Source of the DNA: Hofstenia miamia
Taxonomy: Eukaryota; Xenacoelomorpha; Acoela; Hofsteniidae
Assembly (NCBI GenBank): GCA_900660155.1
Contig: CABFPE010000129.1
Coordinates: 1,025,672-1,089,671 of the forward strand
Length of the DNA: 64,000 nt
Direction: 5' to 3'
Made by a program: the position numbers and the translations under genes. Shown piece after piece: positions 35,301-46,323 of this stretch; position 1 is the first letter of the stretch; every line of letters starts with the position of its first letter. Under the pieces are notes generated by a model. That model had not been told where the DNA came from. It did no database searches and saw only the letters and a program-made list of their open reading frames with translations.

Positions 35301-37047
35301 ACAGATAAAATAAATAACGTTTGCAAGTTTTTGTCTTTTTACTTAATCATATATCCTATCTTATTAGCAATATACTTTTTATATTTGTACAATTCCAACT
35401 AGATTTTTGCTATGCAATTCAAGTAGTTTTCAATCACAGATTCCTTGTTCTAGCATTTGCATAAATCCTAAATATTCAAAACAAAGATGGCATTAAGCCA
35501 GACTTTTTGTATATATTTATGCTTAAATATAATATTATTACTTATAAATATTTATTGACGTTCTCACTGAGATCGTCACTAAATGTTTATGATTTGTTTA
35601 GAAAATCAATTTTTCCTAGTCAATTCTATGTAATATCCATTGAAAAATCAATTATGGAGCTTAAGCTATTTAGGTGTACATCCAAAATTTTATATTAAAA
35701 ATTAATGTGATAATATGCATTTTAAATCCATTATTTTAACTTCCACAATATAACTAAGTTTGTATATTGAATTTTGAAATTTTAGCGCTGAGTACATGTA
35801 CAATAAAATACGAATTTTTTAAAATTTCAGTAGCAAATGCCAGGGGCAAGTAAATATTTTTCGTTGACTTTGTACATGCTAGGATTATGAAATATGAATT
35901 AAAATTAAAAATAATATTGAAAGGCAATTGTAAATGCAATGTAACATGTGTTATGAATATAAATTGTAAAGAGCGTTTGTCCCCATTTTATGGCCAGTGA
36001 ATGGCATTGTTTAAACGAATGTTGGAAAACGAAAAACACATTTGCTAACAGTTGCCTAGTAGAATTCTGTTACGAGCGCTGACTTAATAAATAAAACGCT
36101 GTCCCATCTCTAGATAACACGCTTTATTCATTTCAACGTGGTTGCCAGGATACCAAAGCGCTGGTTTAACACGCTATGCTAGCTCATTTATTGTCCTCAA
36201 TTTTCATTAAGATATAAATTATTTTACCGTTAAAATATTTTCGCATATTTCTACACTAGCTTGGTTTTGCCACTATGTAAAAATAATCACCATAGTTTTG
36301 CTAGCAATATTCCCATGAGTCGAAGTATTGAAATGTGTTCGGAAACTGAAATAACCAAACACTCTTACTGTAAAAATATTTCCCAAAAAGTCCTAAAAAA
36401 ATATGCATATTTCACGATGGTAAAATAGAACAATGAAACTTTGTTAACTTGTACCTACATATATAATAATCATAATATACGTTTGAGGTAAATATGGCCC
36501 AGAGAAGGAGCGCTATTCAAGTTGAGAATAACGATGAAATTATAGGATATTGGTACACAATAAACTAACTAAATGTTGAGGTTCAAATCATAGGAACCTT
36601 GCCTACATTAGTGTGCTGCAACACTATGGGTTTCATGTCTCATGCAAAACTATAGATGCTTTGAGAACATAACAAATCGGGAAAAAATATGTTACATATA
36701 TTGTTGAAACACAAATTTTAAACTGCTAATTACTTTCTAAAAAGACAAACAATTTTCAAACAAATTTCTCATGGCGTAATAAGACATTTTTAATTCATGG
36801 AATATTGGCACATCCATTGGTGGAACATGTAATTTTGAAAAGTGTGTAGTGAAATATAATGCTGTTACTGAAGCAATAGAAAAGATAACGGTTTTCAATA
36901 AAAGGTCAGGTCTAAAGTTAATGGGAGCAACAACCAATCTAAACTGTTTCTCTATATTTATGTAGACCACTGAAATCTCATTGATGCACGCTTTGTACAA
37001 AATATGAATTTGTGAACTATCAAGAAAACATCGAGGCCTTAACTTGG
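32386..37047. other. 4.7-kb AT-rich intergenic stretch
   Basis: No gene recognised. Minor landmarks are a cluster of CATGTAC words at 35158-35247 and a short (GATT)n tract at 34940-34957. Confidence 0.55.
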
Positions 37048-37660
37048 ACACTTAAATAAATAAATAAATAAATGTATTTCTAAATCGAAAATATGCACAT
37101 ATGCAAGATTTATATATATTAACCCTGCTAAATTTCGACTGCGCCAACAAATTTGCAGTAAATTAACTACCACCATAATGAAATGCACGCTCAAACAAAA
37201 GCTTTTTTAACTTTCTTTTAAACAGGATATGCCTCGCCTCCAATCTTAAAATGGATGGTAAGGAATTCCAGTTTCAGCCCAAAAATACAAAAGGAAGCAT
37301 TTCTGCAGTTGAATTGGATTTTGGGGAAACTAATAAAAGCTGATCAGACGAACTTAAATCGCGATTTGGTATGTATAATTGAAGTAATTCGGCTAGATAT
37401 TTAGGTTTGTGAATGTGGATGTAGATAATCTACGGATAGTATATATGATCTTATAACCAATTCTCTCTTTTATTGGTAAAATTTTTAACTTCTTCAGCAA
37501 TGCTAGTGCAGAACACTTCCGATGTTTTCGGAAAATTACCCTTGCTGCACAATTGAGTACGGACTGTAAACGTTTCTGTAAATTTGTAGTACAACCGACA
37601 CTTCAAGGTTAATATATCGCAATGTTTATTGTTTCCAATAGACTTCAAACTCTATGTGAA
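37048..37660 (-). mobile_element. Third LINE family: 3' end with AAAT tail
   Basis: Minus-strand readings in order: LQSVLNCAARVIFRKHRKCS, then LKILPIKERIGYKII, then KYLAELLQLYIPNRDLSSSD, then NWNSLPSILRL and FKRKLKKLL followed by a stop. These are the classic end of L2/CR1-type LINE proteins (LQrvQNaAARli, LhWLPvkeRI.yK, P.YL.elL..Y.P.R.LRSS, WNsLP). A stop and frame changes are present. The 3' end is a tandem AAAT tract (plus strand TAAATAAATAAATAAAT near 37052-37072). Confidence 0.8.
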
Positions 37661-37976
37661 AAATGTGACATAAATTTACGATTATGTCAATTAAAACCAA
37701 AAACAACATTCATTTCAAATGTAATCAAACACACAAGAAAGTAATAAAAGTGCAATGAATGATATTATTACAACTTTAAAATGAAATGTATTATTAGAAA
37801 ACATCTAGGCAATAACTTAACGTTAGAATCACCACAATTGAAATGCATCATGTTCTTTGAAAACTCAATTACATAATATTGGAATGAGTCATAATTTCTT
37901 GCTAGAACGTACATCAGGCAATAAATTTAATTATTCCCCATAAAATTTCAAATTAAATTTTATTGTCAGAGGTGAC
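37661..37976. other. No recognised feature
   Basis: AT-rich spacer between a LINE fragment and a MITE copy. Confidence 0.5.
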
Positions 37977-38205
37977 CAGACTTGTCAACGAGCCGACATT
38001 TCCAAGCTCGGTTCGTTTAAATTTTGTGTAAGCTCGGCTCGGCTAGCCACATAAAATCTTTGAATGAGGCTCATTTTAGCTCGGTATTTTTTAAAAATAT
38101 TGTGCTCAAAGAATTTTTACATAATCTTCGTATTATTTAATAAACACTTCATAAATAAGATTATAGGAAAGGCATACTGACTGCAAGAAATAAGAAAAAT
38201 CTCCA
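37977..38205. mobile_element. CAGACTTGTCAACGAGCC family, copy 2 (partial, inverted)
   Basis: Starts with the same 18 bases as the right end of copy 1 in reverse, and then follows the reverse complement of 23585 down to about 23365 (AGGAAAGGCATACTGACTGC is shared). The other terminus is missing. Confidence 0.75.
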
Positions 38206-38268
38206 TAATCAAATGCTAAGAACCTTTTTCGAAAAAACTGGTTATGAGTTCATTTTTACGTATTTGGA

Positions 38269-38270
<2 letters not shown>

Positions 38271-38320
<50 letters not shown>
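38271..38320. repeat. (AT)25 microsatellite
   Basis: Fifty bases of perfect AT repeat. Confidence 0.97.
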
Positions 38321-38323
<3 letters not shown>

Positions 38324-40263
38324 AGATTATTCCATGTATATATACATATGCAAAAAAGTATGTTGTTTCACTAACATTATTTTCATAGAAGATGGAATAT
38401 TTGCATTGAAAACATATATTTAGGCATATCTCTAACCAACCCTAACCTAAACCCATCCTTTGTCAGTAAGACTGAGAGTCATTTAATGTCCATTTCTACA
38501 AATTTTGTTTCCGTGTAGAATTTAATGTAGTTGCCAACAATGATAGCATTTTCCTTTCCATTGTCTCTATGACAAGTTCGAAAATATGAAATTCGCGCCA
38601 AGAGTTTTACTGACAAAGAAAATAGATGGGTTATGGACAGAGTTATGCCTAAATATATGTTTCCAATGCCAAGTTTCCTTGTTCTATGAAAATAATTTTA
38701 GTGCGACAAAAAAGATGCGAATGTTGCATGCATTCTATGTCAGGACTAGTGAAACTGATTGCTTAATTCAAGTTTATCAAAATCTTTGTTTTGAATGTGC
38801 AAACTTATATTCGACATGGTTAACTGTGATAATATTAAAAGTTTTTATAGCAGTAAGCGTTTCAATTATAACAAAACTGTTTTGTCAAAATATCGCAGTT
38901 AGCGTCTATTCTGGTTTAGAATCCATCGAAGTACGTAACGTTTAGTACGTTAGATTGACATACGATTGGCAGACGTTTTTGAAAATTGAACGCTTGAGGT
39001 CTACTGTTGCAAAAGAAAACTGCACGCATAAATGAATGTAAATTTCACAGCAGGATTTACGAAAACTGTGCAAAACAAAGGCATTTTAAACCAATCGTTA
39101 GTGCTTAGTCCGCACTATTTATGCCTATAAATAACAATTTGTCAAGCATGTTTATTGCCAGAAATGCTATGCAATTAAAGAAATATTAAAATCAGATGCA
39201 ATGTATTTGTTGCAAATTTGGAGTTGGAAATGGGGTAGGGGAGATGAGGATACATGACACCTGAATTAAATAATGTTGCATATTTTAACTATTATGTAGA
39301 ACTCACTGAAAAAACTAAATTTTTAACAGAAACTGACGTTTTTATGAAACGTGCATTACATGCATAATTATTCCGATGCCACTGGACAGTGTTGATCAGT
39401 TAAACTCTATTTAAACTGTTAAACATTAATAACTTCCAAACTTTTATTCAAACTATAACTTAAACACACCAAAAGTGATATAAACTATAGGGAATAAAAG
39501 AATTTTAGCACTTAGACATAAGCTAGCATCTTATCATTCTCATCATATAGCGATTTCTTTGATTTTCGGAGATAAGCATTTTTCGCAATTTGGATCTTTC
39601 CGTGCACAATTTCTCATATGAGTTTCTACGGTTTTATAGCAGAAAGAAAGAAAATATCTATATTTAGAGTTGCTTTGTACAATATAAAATACTGTTTACA
39701 AAAAAAAATGTCGTCACAAAAACTTGTTTATGGGTAAGGAGCGAATTAAAGAACCTGTAGTAGTGGCGAAGTCGTCGCAATTTTCTTCAGTTTGTTTTGC
39801 GTTCTTGTTTCAATGAAATTTCCAATTTATAACTGCATCTATTTTCTCTTTTTCCTGGGGATGCAATGGAAAGACCATGGACTCCATTTAGTAGTCCATG
39901 TGGAGAGGCATGCGTAATTGATAAGGACAAAAAAGTTTTGTTTATTTTAACTAGTAAATTTGCCTTCATTATCATAGCCAATGCACTTAGCAGTGTGTAG
40001 CCGAGATATATTGAATGTAACAGGGCAAGGCTATTGTGTTATAAGCCAGTAATACATCAATCAATTACATTCGTCAATTATTAGATGGTTCTGATAATGA
40101 GCGACTTTCCTATATAATTGATCAACCAACACGTTTGATAGCTCACCCTACCATATTTTTCTTAATATTAATATTAATAATTTTTGTGTACACGTGTTTT
40201 TAAACTCACAGCTATATAGTTTGAAAGTGTTTAAATAAAAGTTTAACCTGGTCAACACTGTTA
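38321..40263. other. AT-rich interval without recognised genes
   Basis: The longest frame is 119 codons at 38586-38945, with no signature I recognise. A small hairpin ATGGACT...AGTCCAT lies at 39878-39900. Confidence 0.5.
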
Positions 40264-40567
40264 GGGAGTGATCCAAATTCAATACGTTAACAACACCGTT
40301 AACAAATGGTGTTTTACGTTAACATGACCGTAAACCAAATCGTTAACTTACAGTCAAAATAAATACGCTAAAGTTGAAGTTTACGTTAAAGGCGTGTTTT
40401 TTCCTCAAATGTTAATTCAAATAACTTTGACACATTTAGGTTCTGCACATTTCTTCAAATATATCTATGCAAATCAATTTATTAAGCGTATGCAGCCATT
40501 TGAAGCTAGAATTGTTGTTTACGGTTGCATTTTCGCTTGTTAATGTATTGAATTTGGATCACTTCCC
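40264..40567. mobile_element. PIF/Harbinger-type MITE with TTA target duplication
   Basis: The left end GGGAGTGATCCAAATTCAAT and the right end in reverse, GGGAAGTGATCCAAATTCAA, are inverted repeats of about 30 bp with one indel and one mismatch. TTA stands on both sides (40261-40263 and 40568-40570). A 3-bp TTA duplication and GGG-starting repeats are the marks of PIF/Harbinger. The 304-bp interior has repeated CGTTAAC words near the left end and no transposase. Confidence 0.85.
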
Positions 40568-40570
40568 TTA

Positions 40571-42961
40571 GTGGGTTCAATGCATGCTTATTCTTATGAA
40601 GGTATATTCTTGGTTGTTAGTGCTATTCAATTGATTTGGTTATCTGCGGTAAAAATTTCATAGCATAAAAACTTATAAGATTTTCATCGAATCATAAACA
40701 TCATAGATTCCAAGAGCAAAGTTACTATTAAATTAAGATATTAATTATATGGCCATGCACATAAAATAAATTTTATAAACTTTAATGTAGGTTAGATTTT
40801 TTCTATATAGAGCTCAACATGCTAAAACTACCATCAGTAAATACATTATATATCTATTTATTGATATATTTATAAATAAAAACATGGACACTTCTCCAGT
40901 ATTGTAACATATACATATTTTTCTTTCGAATTTTAATTAAATTTATTAATATAATAGGATTAATAACAGTTTTTTAAGAATTTTTCTGCGTTCACAATAT
41001 TTGTAAGCATCGGAATAAAATGAATCAACATAACACTTTAATTTTAGTTACTTTGTATACCATATATCCTTATTGTATCTCGAGCTATCTTTAGAACAGC
41101 AAAATGTAATTATTTTTAGATGTATAGATGTTTTAGAGAGCACAAATGGAAATATGAGATTATAAATTTCAAGTGAATAATCCACTATTCTTTCCATAGC
41201 CACGATAATAGTGCATGCAATTCCTAATTGAAAACTGCTGATAGCCGAATGATATGACATTTGACAACGCTTTCGTGTTTATACAAACGACCATTTCACA
41301 GAACAAACAGACATCTGACACATTTTGTTTTGACGGTAGCTATGGAAACACGCTTTAGTGTTAAATAACAGAGATAAATGAACAGATTGTATATTACACT
41401 CTATTAATTCTAAGCAATTCAACAAGGATTTAGAATTGAGGCAAAGATTTAAAGTTTACTAAATCATGGCCATGCCAATCAAATCTAAAGAACACCAGTG
41501 CAAAGCACTTTTATGGCGATAACGTATCTAAGACTTGCCAGTATATGACTATTAACAGACTATATGTTATTGATATAACACAGTTAATTACACTGAACTT
41601 ACAATTATGGAAATAAAAGCAAATGGAGTGAAAATGGAAGCCATTTTATTTAATGAAAATTTATGACAATGCGATTTCAAAAAATAGACATTCTCAAGGC
41701 TATTGAAAATGTTCAAAGCCCTCCACATTTATTTAAATATTAATAAAATTTTTAAAAAATGCATTAAAAACCAAAATTTGTCTGAATTATGCAAAGCATA
41801 GTGAATGCAATGACAAAATTAGGTTAATTGTTAGAAATCGCATCCACTACAATGGTAAAACTAAAACAAGTCTAGCTTCCGAATATTTTAAATACTGGAC
41901 CATTTGTGACATCTAATATTGGTGAGTAATGTATGTGCATATATGACATATGCAGATTGGTATCGTAATTAATATTATCCTCTAAAGAAAGTTTGTGTTG
42001 CATATAAGTTTGCTGCATGAGTTTTTCTATACTTCATCACCATGTATATACGATTGTATATTACTAAATTTTAATTCAATCTTAACAGGACTGCAACTGA
42101 GATAATCACTAAATATGAAATTGAAAAGGCATCACAAAATTATATTATACTAAGCCAAATATTGCAGGTGTCTGAATAAAATTTGATGTGCTGTTTACAT
42201 TATAGACAACTTGAAAAATCACTAGTACGGTTCTACGAGACTACTTAGTCCCATAAAATCTATTTTTTTCAGTCTTGGGAATGAGTTTGGTCCTAACCCA
42301 ATTGGACTAAATCCGACAGAATCCAAGCCTCCAGCTCAAATAGTTATGGACAGATGTGAAGATTTATATGGAAAATTATGAAAATGTGTTTAAAATACTA
42401 GTGGAAAAGGAAGAGAACTGCATTTCCATGTGCAAACTTGAAAAATTATAGTGTTGATGTACATATAGTAAATGCCCTTTTTTCTCATGGTTGTAGAGAA
42501 TTCCATAACAAGCACAGACTTGTTTTTAAATTAAGCCCGAAAATGGATTAATCGAAAGAGTTTAAAAAATCGATTAATATGCTGTTGAAATATTTTACTT
42601 TCTTAGTCAATGTTCCATTACAAATGAATGCTAATGTAAATTGGAAACACGCCAGTTGTGAAAACACAACATGATCTTTACTAACTTTAAATGTTGAGTA
42701 GATTGCAAATTATGTCTAAATTAAACTAGTGGACCATAGAAGACAACGGTTTGTAAAGTCTGTTTGAATACCAAGCAAATCTTGAGAATTAATATCATCG
42801 CTTTTAGCGTAGCCATTGAAAATATTCCTATATCGCGGTATGATGGATATAACTTCTCAAAATTCCAATACATTCGTAGGTTGGTTAAGCATGGATTTTA
42901 TCTACATCTCAGAGCGAAGTTCTGAATGCCCGGTTTTTCAATAGAACAATTAAACGCTTAA
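40571..42961. other. AT-rich interval without recognised genes
   Basis: Only short frames; no terminal repeats seen. Confidence 0.5.
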
Positions 42962-43259
42962 TTAACCCTCTAACGACCAAGAGAAAAAATTACGTTTACG
43001 ACAACTGGGGTAGCTTTTTACCCCAGCATTGCTAAATAGTATTTTTTCTCCGTTTAATGAAAAAATAATAAATTCATTTTCTAAATAGCAACTAAAAGCA
43101 TATAGAAGAGTACAACTTAAGTAAGTACATAGATATTTATCTCCATTCAATTTAGAACTATAGTTTTGTTTCATTAGAAATACTAACAATTATTAGAAAC
43201 TATTTTTGAATGATATTTGCAAACACTCTTACTAAATTTTCCACCGACTCATTGGGTTT

Positions 43260-45047
43260 TCTAATCCTCACTTCTGGGGCAGACATGGCAGATTGTTATG
43301 ATTCTAGCCCTGATAGATCCAGGCTTTGGACATTGCTGCAAAGGAGCAACTAGGGGAAGTATTCGTAGTTCCAATTGAAGAAAAAGAATAGTCTTTGCAA
43401 GTTTATGTAGAACAATTCTACCCTTATGTCTCACACTATTAGCATAATTTAGATTCAAATTAAGAAATAAAACAATAACTAGTATGTTGCTGAACATTGC
43501 AAATGGCCAACGAGAGAAATTCCCCGCAAGAGTAGATCACGTACCGCTTGATTCAATAAGTAGTTATTGTACAATACGAGTCTCTATTCTTCTCCAGTAA
43601 TGTCTATGCTGCAATGCAATGTAGATAAAAGAATCATTGCTCTTGACACAATCATGTAGTTGTCTTGAAATCCAAAGATGATAGAGTGCTCATGAGAAGA
43701 CGCTGCTGAAGGACATCATCATTGTTTTACGAATGGGTCGTGTATACGTTATTTTTCATTCAAAAATTTATCGAGCTAAGGTTATGCTGTGAAGAAATTG
43801 TCTAAATTATGTGACTGCGAATATATATATATATATATANNNNNNNNNNNNNNNNNNNNNNNNNNNNNNNNNNNNNNNNNNNNNNNNNNNNNNNNNNNNN
43901 NNNNNNNNNNNNNNNNNNNNNNNNNNNNNNNNNNNNNNNNNNNNNNNNNNNNNNNNNNNNNNNNNNNNNNNNNNNNNNNNNNNNNNNNNNNNNNNNNNNN
44001 NNNNNNNNNNNNNNNNNNNNNNNNNNNNNNNNNNNNNNNNNNNNNNNNNNNNNNNNNNNNNNNNNNNNNNNNNNNNNNNNNNNNNNNNNNNNNNNNNNNN
44101 NNNNNNNNNNNNNNNNNNNNNNNNNNNNNNNNNNNNNNNNNNNNNNNNNNNNNNNNNNNNNNNNNNNNNNNNNNNNNNNNNNNNNNNNNNNNNNNNNNNN
44201 NNNNNNNNNNNNNNNNNNNNNNNNNNNNNNNNNNNNNNNNNNNNNNNNNNNNNNNNNNNNNNNNNNNNNNNNNNNNNNNNNNNNNNNNNNNNNNNNNNNN
44301 NNNNNNNNNNNNNNNNNNNNNNNNNNNNNNNNNNNNNNNNNNNNNNNNNNNNNNNNNNNNNNNNNNNNNNNNNNNNNNNNNNNNNNNNNNNNNNNNNNNN
44401 NNNNNNNNNNNNNNNNNNNNNNNNNNNNNNNNNNNNNNNNNNNNNNNNNNNNNNNNNNNNNNNNNNNNNNNNNNNNNNNNNNNNNNNNNNNNNNNNNNNN
44501 NNNNNNNNNNNNNNNNNNNNNNNNNNNNNNNNNNNNNNNNNNNNNNNNNNNNNNNNNNNNNNNNNNNNNNNNNNNNNNNNNNNNNNNNNNNNNNNNNNNN
44601 NNNNNNNNNNNNNNNNNNNNNNNNNNNNNNNNNNNNNNNNNNNNNNNNNNNNNNNNNNNNNNNNNNNNNNNNNNNNNNNNNNNNNNNNNNNNNNNNNNNN
44701 NNNNNNNNNNNNNNNNNNNNNNNNNNNNNNNNNNNNNNNNNNNNNNNNNNNNNNNNNNNNNNNNNNNNNNNNNNNNNNNNNNNNNNNNNNNNNNNNNNNN
44801 NNNNNNNNNNNNNNNNNNNNNNNNNNNNNNNNNNNNNNNTAATTTCCCTTAAATGAGCATTTGAATTGAGATTCGCATTCATTGTATTAGAATATAACTC
44901 AATTTGTGTATTTGAATCTCTTGTTGAAGAAGCGGCATCACCATATTCTTGCATGAATAATTGGTATAGTTCCTCACTTTGTTGCTTTAAATGGGGATAA
45001 CTCTGTATAATATTTGTAAGAAATTCCTTTAACGAATTTTGAAACAT
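43260..45047 (-). pseudogene. piggyBac transposase remnant (middle hidden by N)
   Basis: The frame opens with ATG at 45047 and shows 69 residues (MFQNSLKEFLTNIIQSYPHL start) before the 1000-N gap. After the gap it reads SHNLDNFFTA, the DNFFTS box holding the second catalytic Asp of piggyBac transposases. It continues with stops and shifts to SRWPFAMFSNILVIV, the RRWPlavFynmlDi box, then HKLAKTILFLQLELR and a C-terminal CHVC. From ATG to C terminus is 1788 bp, close to a usual piggyBac transposase of about 590 residues, so the gap length is plausible. An AT microsatellite at 43820-43839 interrupts the coding part. It is inactive. Confidence 0.75.
43840..44839. other. Assembly gap (1000 N)
   Basis: Exactly 1000 N next to an (AT)n tract, inside the piggyBac relic. 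Confidence 0.97.
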
Positions 45048-45615
45048 GACTTAATGTGACTTGAGAGTTAAATTTTAAGACTTTGAAATGAATGTGGAGC
45101 AAAGCAAAAGTAACAGATGTATGCAGAGTGTGTGTGGAATGTAGACAGAATTACGTCATATCTAACATATGTGGTATTTGAAATTAAAATAGTTTCCCAT
45201 ATGGATTCCTTATTGGATCCAAGTGTTCTATTTCAAATTGTATTTTTCTATCTGTTGTGTTGGATAGACTTTTAGATGTACATGTAACATTTTTAGCTTG
45301 TAAAATGTCTAAAAATTTATAATTTTCAAAAATTGAAATAATTTGCTTTTAACTAATTTAGGTCGCAAAAGGCAGGGTTTAAAAAGGGTCAAAAAAATTG
45401 TTCAAAAACATATAGGTGTATAGTTAAAAATGGGTATAATTGAATAATTAAAAATACAAGTATGGCCGCAGTTTTTTTGACCAATGGCTGCCAAATCCAG
45501 AATTTCTAAAAAACGCCTTTTTTCTTATCAAAATCAATAGAAAAGTGTAAAAAGTCATTGAAAAATGATTATTATTAGAAACCCGTATATACACTACCCT
45601 GCTTTTCTTTACTAC

Positions 45616-45730
45616 TATATATATATATATATGCATACTATCAGAATAACAAAGCCAATGAACAATACTAGAGCTAATCTATTTGTTAGAAAATTGATGC
45701 ATTTACTTCATAGGATATATATATATATAT
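45616..45730. repeat. Two short (AT)n tracts
   Basis: ATAT runs at 45616-45632 and 45716-45730. Confidence 0.9.
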
Positions 45731-46249
45731 CTTAAATTTGAAACTTACAATCAGGATAGCCTTCATTGACAGCAAATAGAAAATCAATTGCTTGTGACGC
45801 TGCAGCTTTTTTTGGGGTCTGTTCATTTTGAAATAAATTGAAGATTGCAAGCTAATATTTTGAAGAACAAAATGCATAGAAATTCCAATGAATATTCAAG
45901 ATCAAGCAACTTCTCAAAGCATAATAACACAATACTTGTGCTGTTCTAATATTTACATTTAATTGTACATTGTCTGTAAATTTATAAATCAGTATTTATG
46001 AGCTTAACATATCCTGGGGTTAATTTTTACCCCAGTGGTGTTTAAAGTTACTGAGTTTTGAAATGAATTTTCTGCAAAAAGGGGGATTGCACATTCCTGT
46101 TTTTGTTTTGTAAAAATTTATAAATAACAAGTAATTTAAACTCTAAATTCTAATTAGAAAATTGTATGCATTGCTAAATTTAAAATTTGGGATGACACGC
46201 TTGTAAACATCAATATGAAAAATATTTGAAATGCATATAAATGATGTTT

Positions 46250-46323
46250 TGGCACAAATAAGAAATTCCTTAAAAGGGGGTGGCACTAGCCCCGGGTGCC
46301 CCCTCTCCCTACAGCCACGCCTG
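46250..46323 (-). mobile_element. Terminal fragment of a hAT-like element
   Basis: In reverse from 46323 it reads CAGGCGTGGCTGTAGGGAG and then a GC-rich stretch with GGGGGCACCCGGGGC. The layout is like the right end of the MITE at 22598-22890 (CAGGGCCGTGGCGAGGGGAG, then AGGGGGCTATGGCAC). The opposite end was not found. Confidence 0.5.

Larger units (their letters stand above)
42962..46040 (-). mobile_element. piggyBac element relic with N gap
   Basis: The left border is TTAA (42962-42965) followed by CCCTCTAACGACC, the layout of a piggyBac end. A hairpin CTGGGGTA...TACCCCAG lies 39 bases in (43005-43026), and a matching hairpin near the other side at 46014-46035. Between them, on the minus strand, lie piggyBac transposase pieces. 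The right terminal TTAA was not found, so that boundary is approximate. Confidence 0.65.

Noticed and set aside
36581-36600. GGTTCAAATC as a tRNA B box
   Set aside because: No A box or cloverleaf can be drawn around it.
38586-38945. 119-codon frame
   Set aside because: No recognisable motif, repeat or splice context; could be chance in AT-rich DNA.
36136-41349. X-box-like words (GTTGCCAGGATACC at 36141, GTAGCTATGGAAAC at 41336) as ciliary-gene promoters
   Set aside because: Imperfect matches with no gene beside them; expected by chance over several kb.
43782-44856. Three long frames of about 340-420 codons over the N run
   Set aside because: Almost all codons are N. Only the flanking parts on the minus strand carry information, and those are piggyBac.
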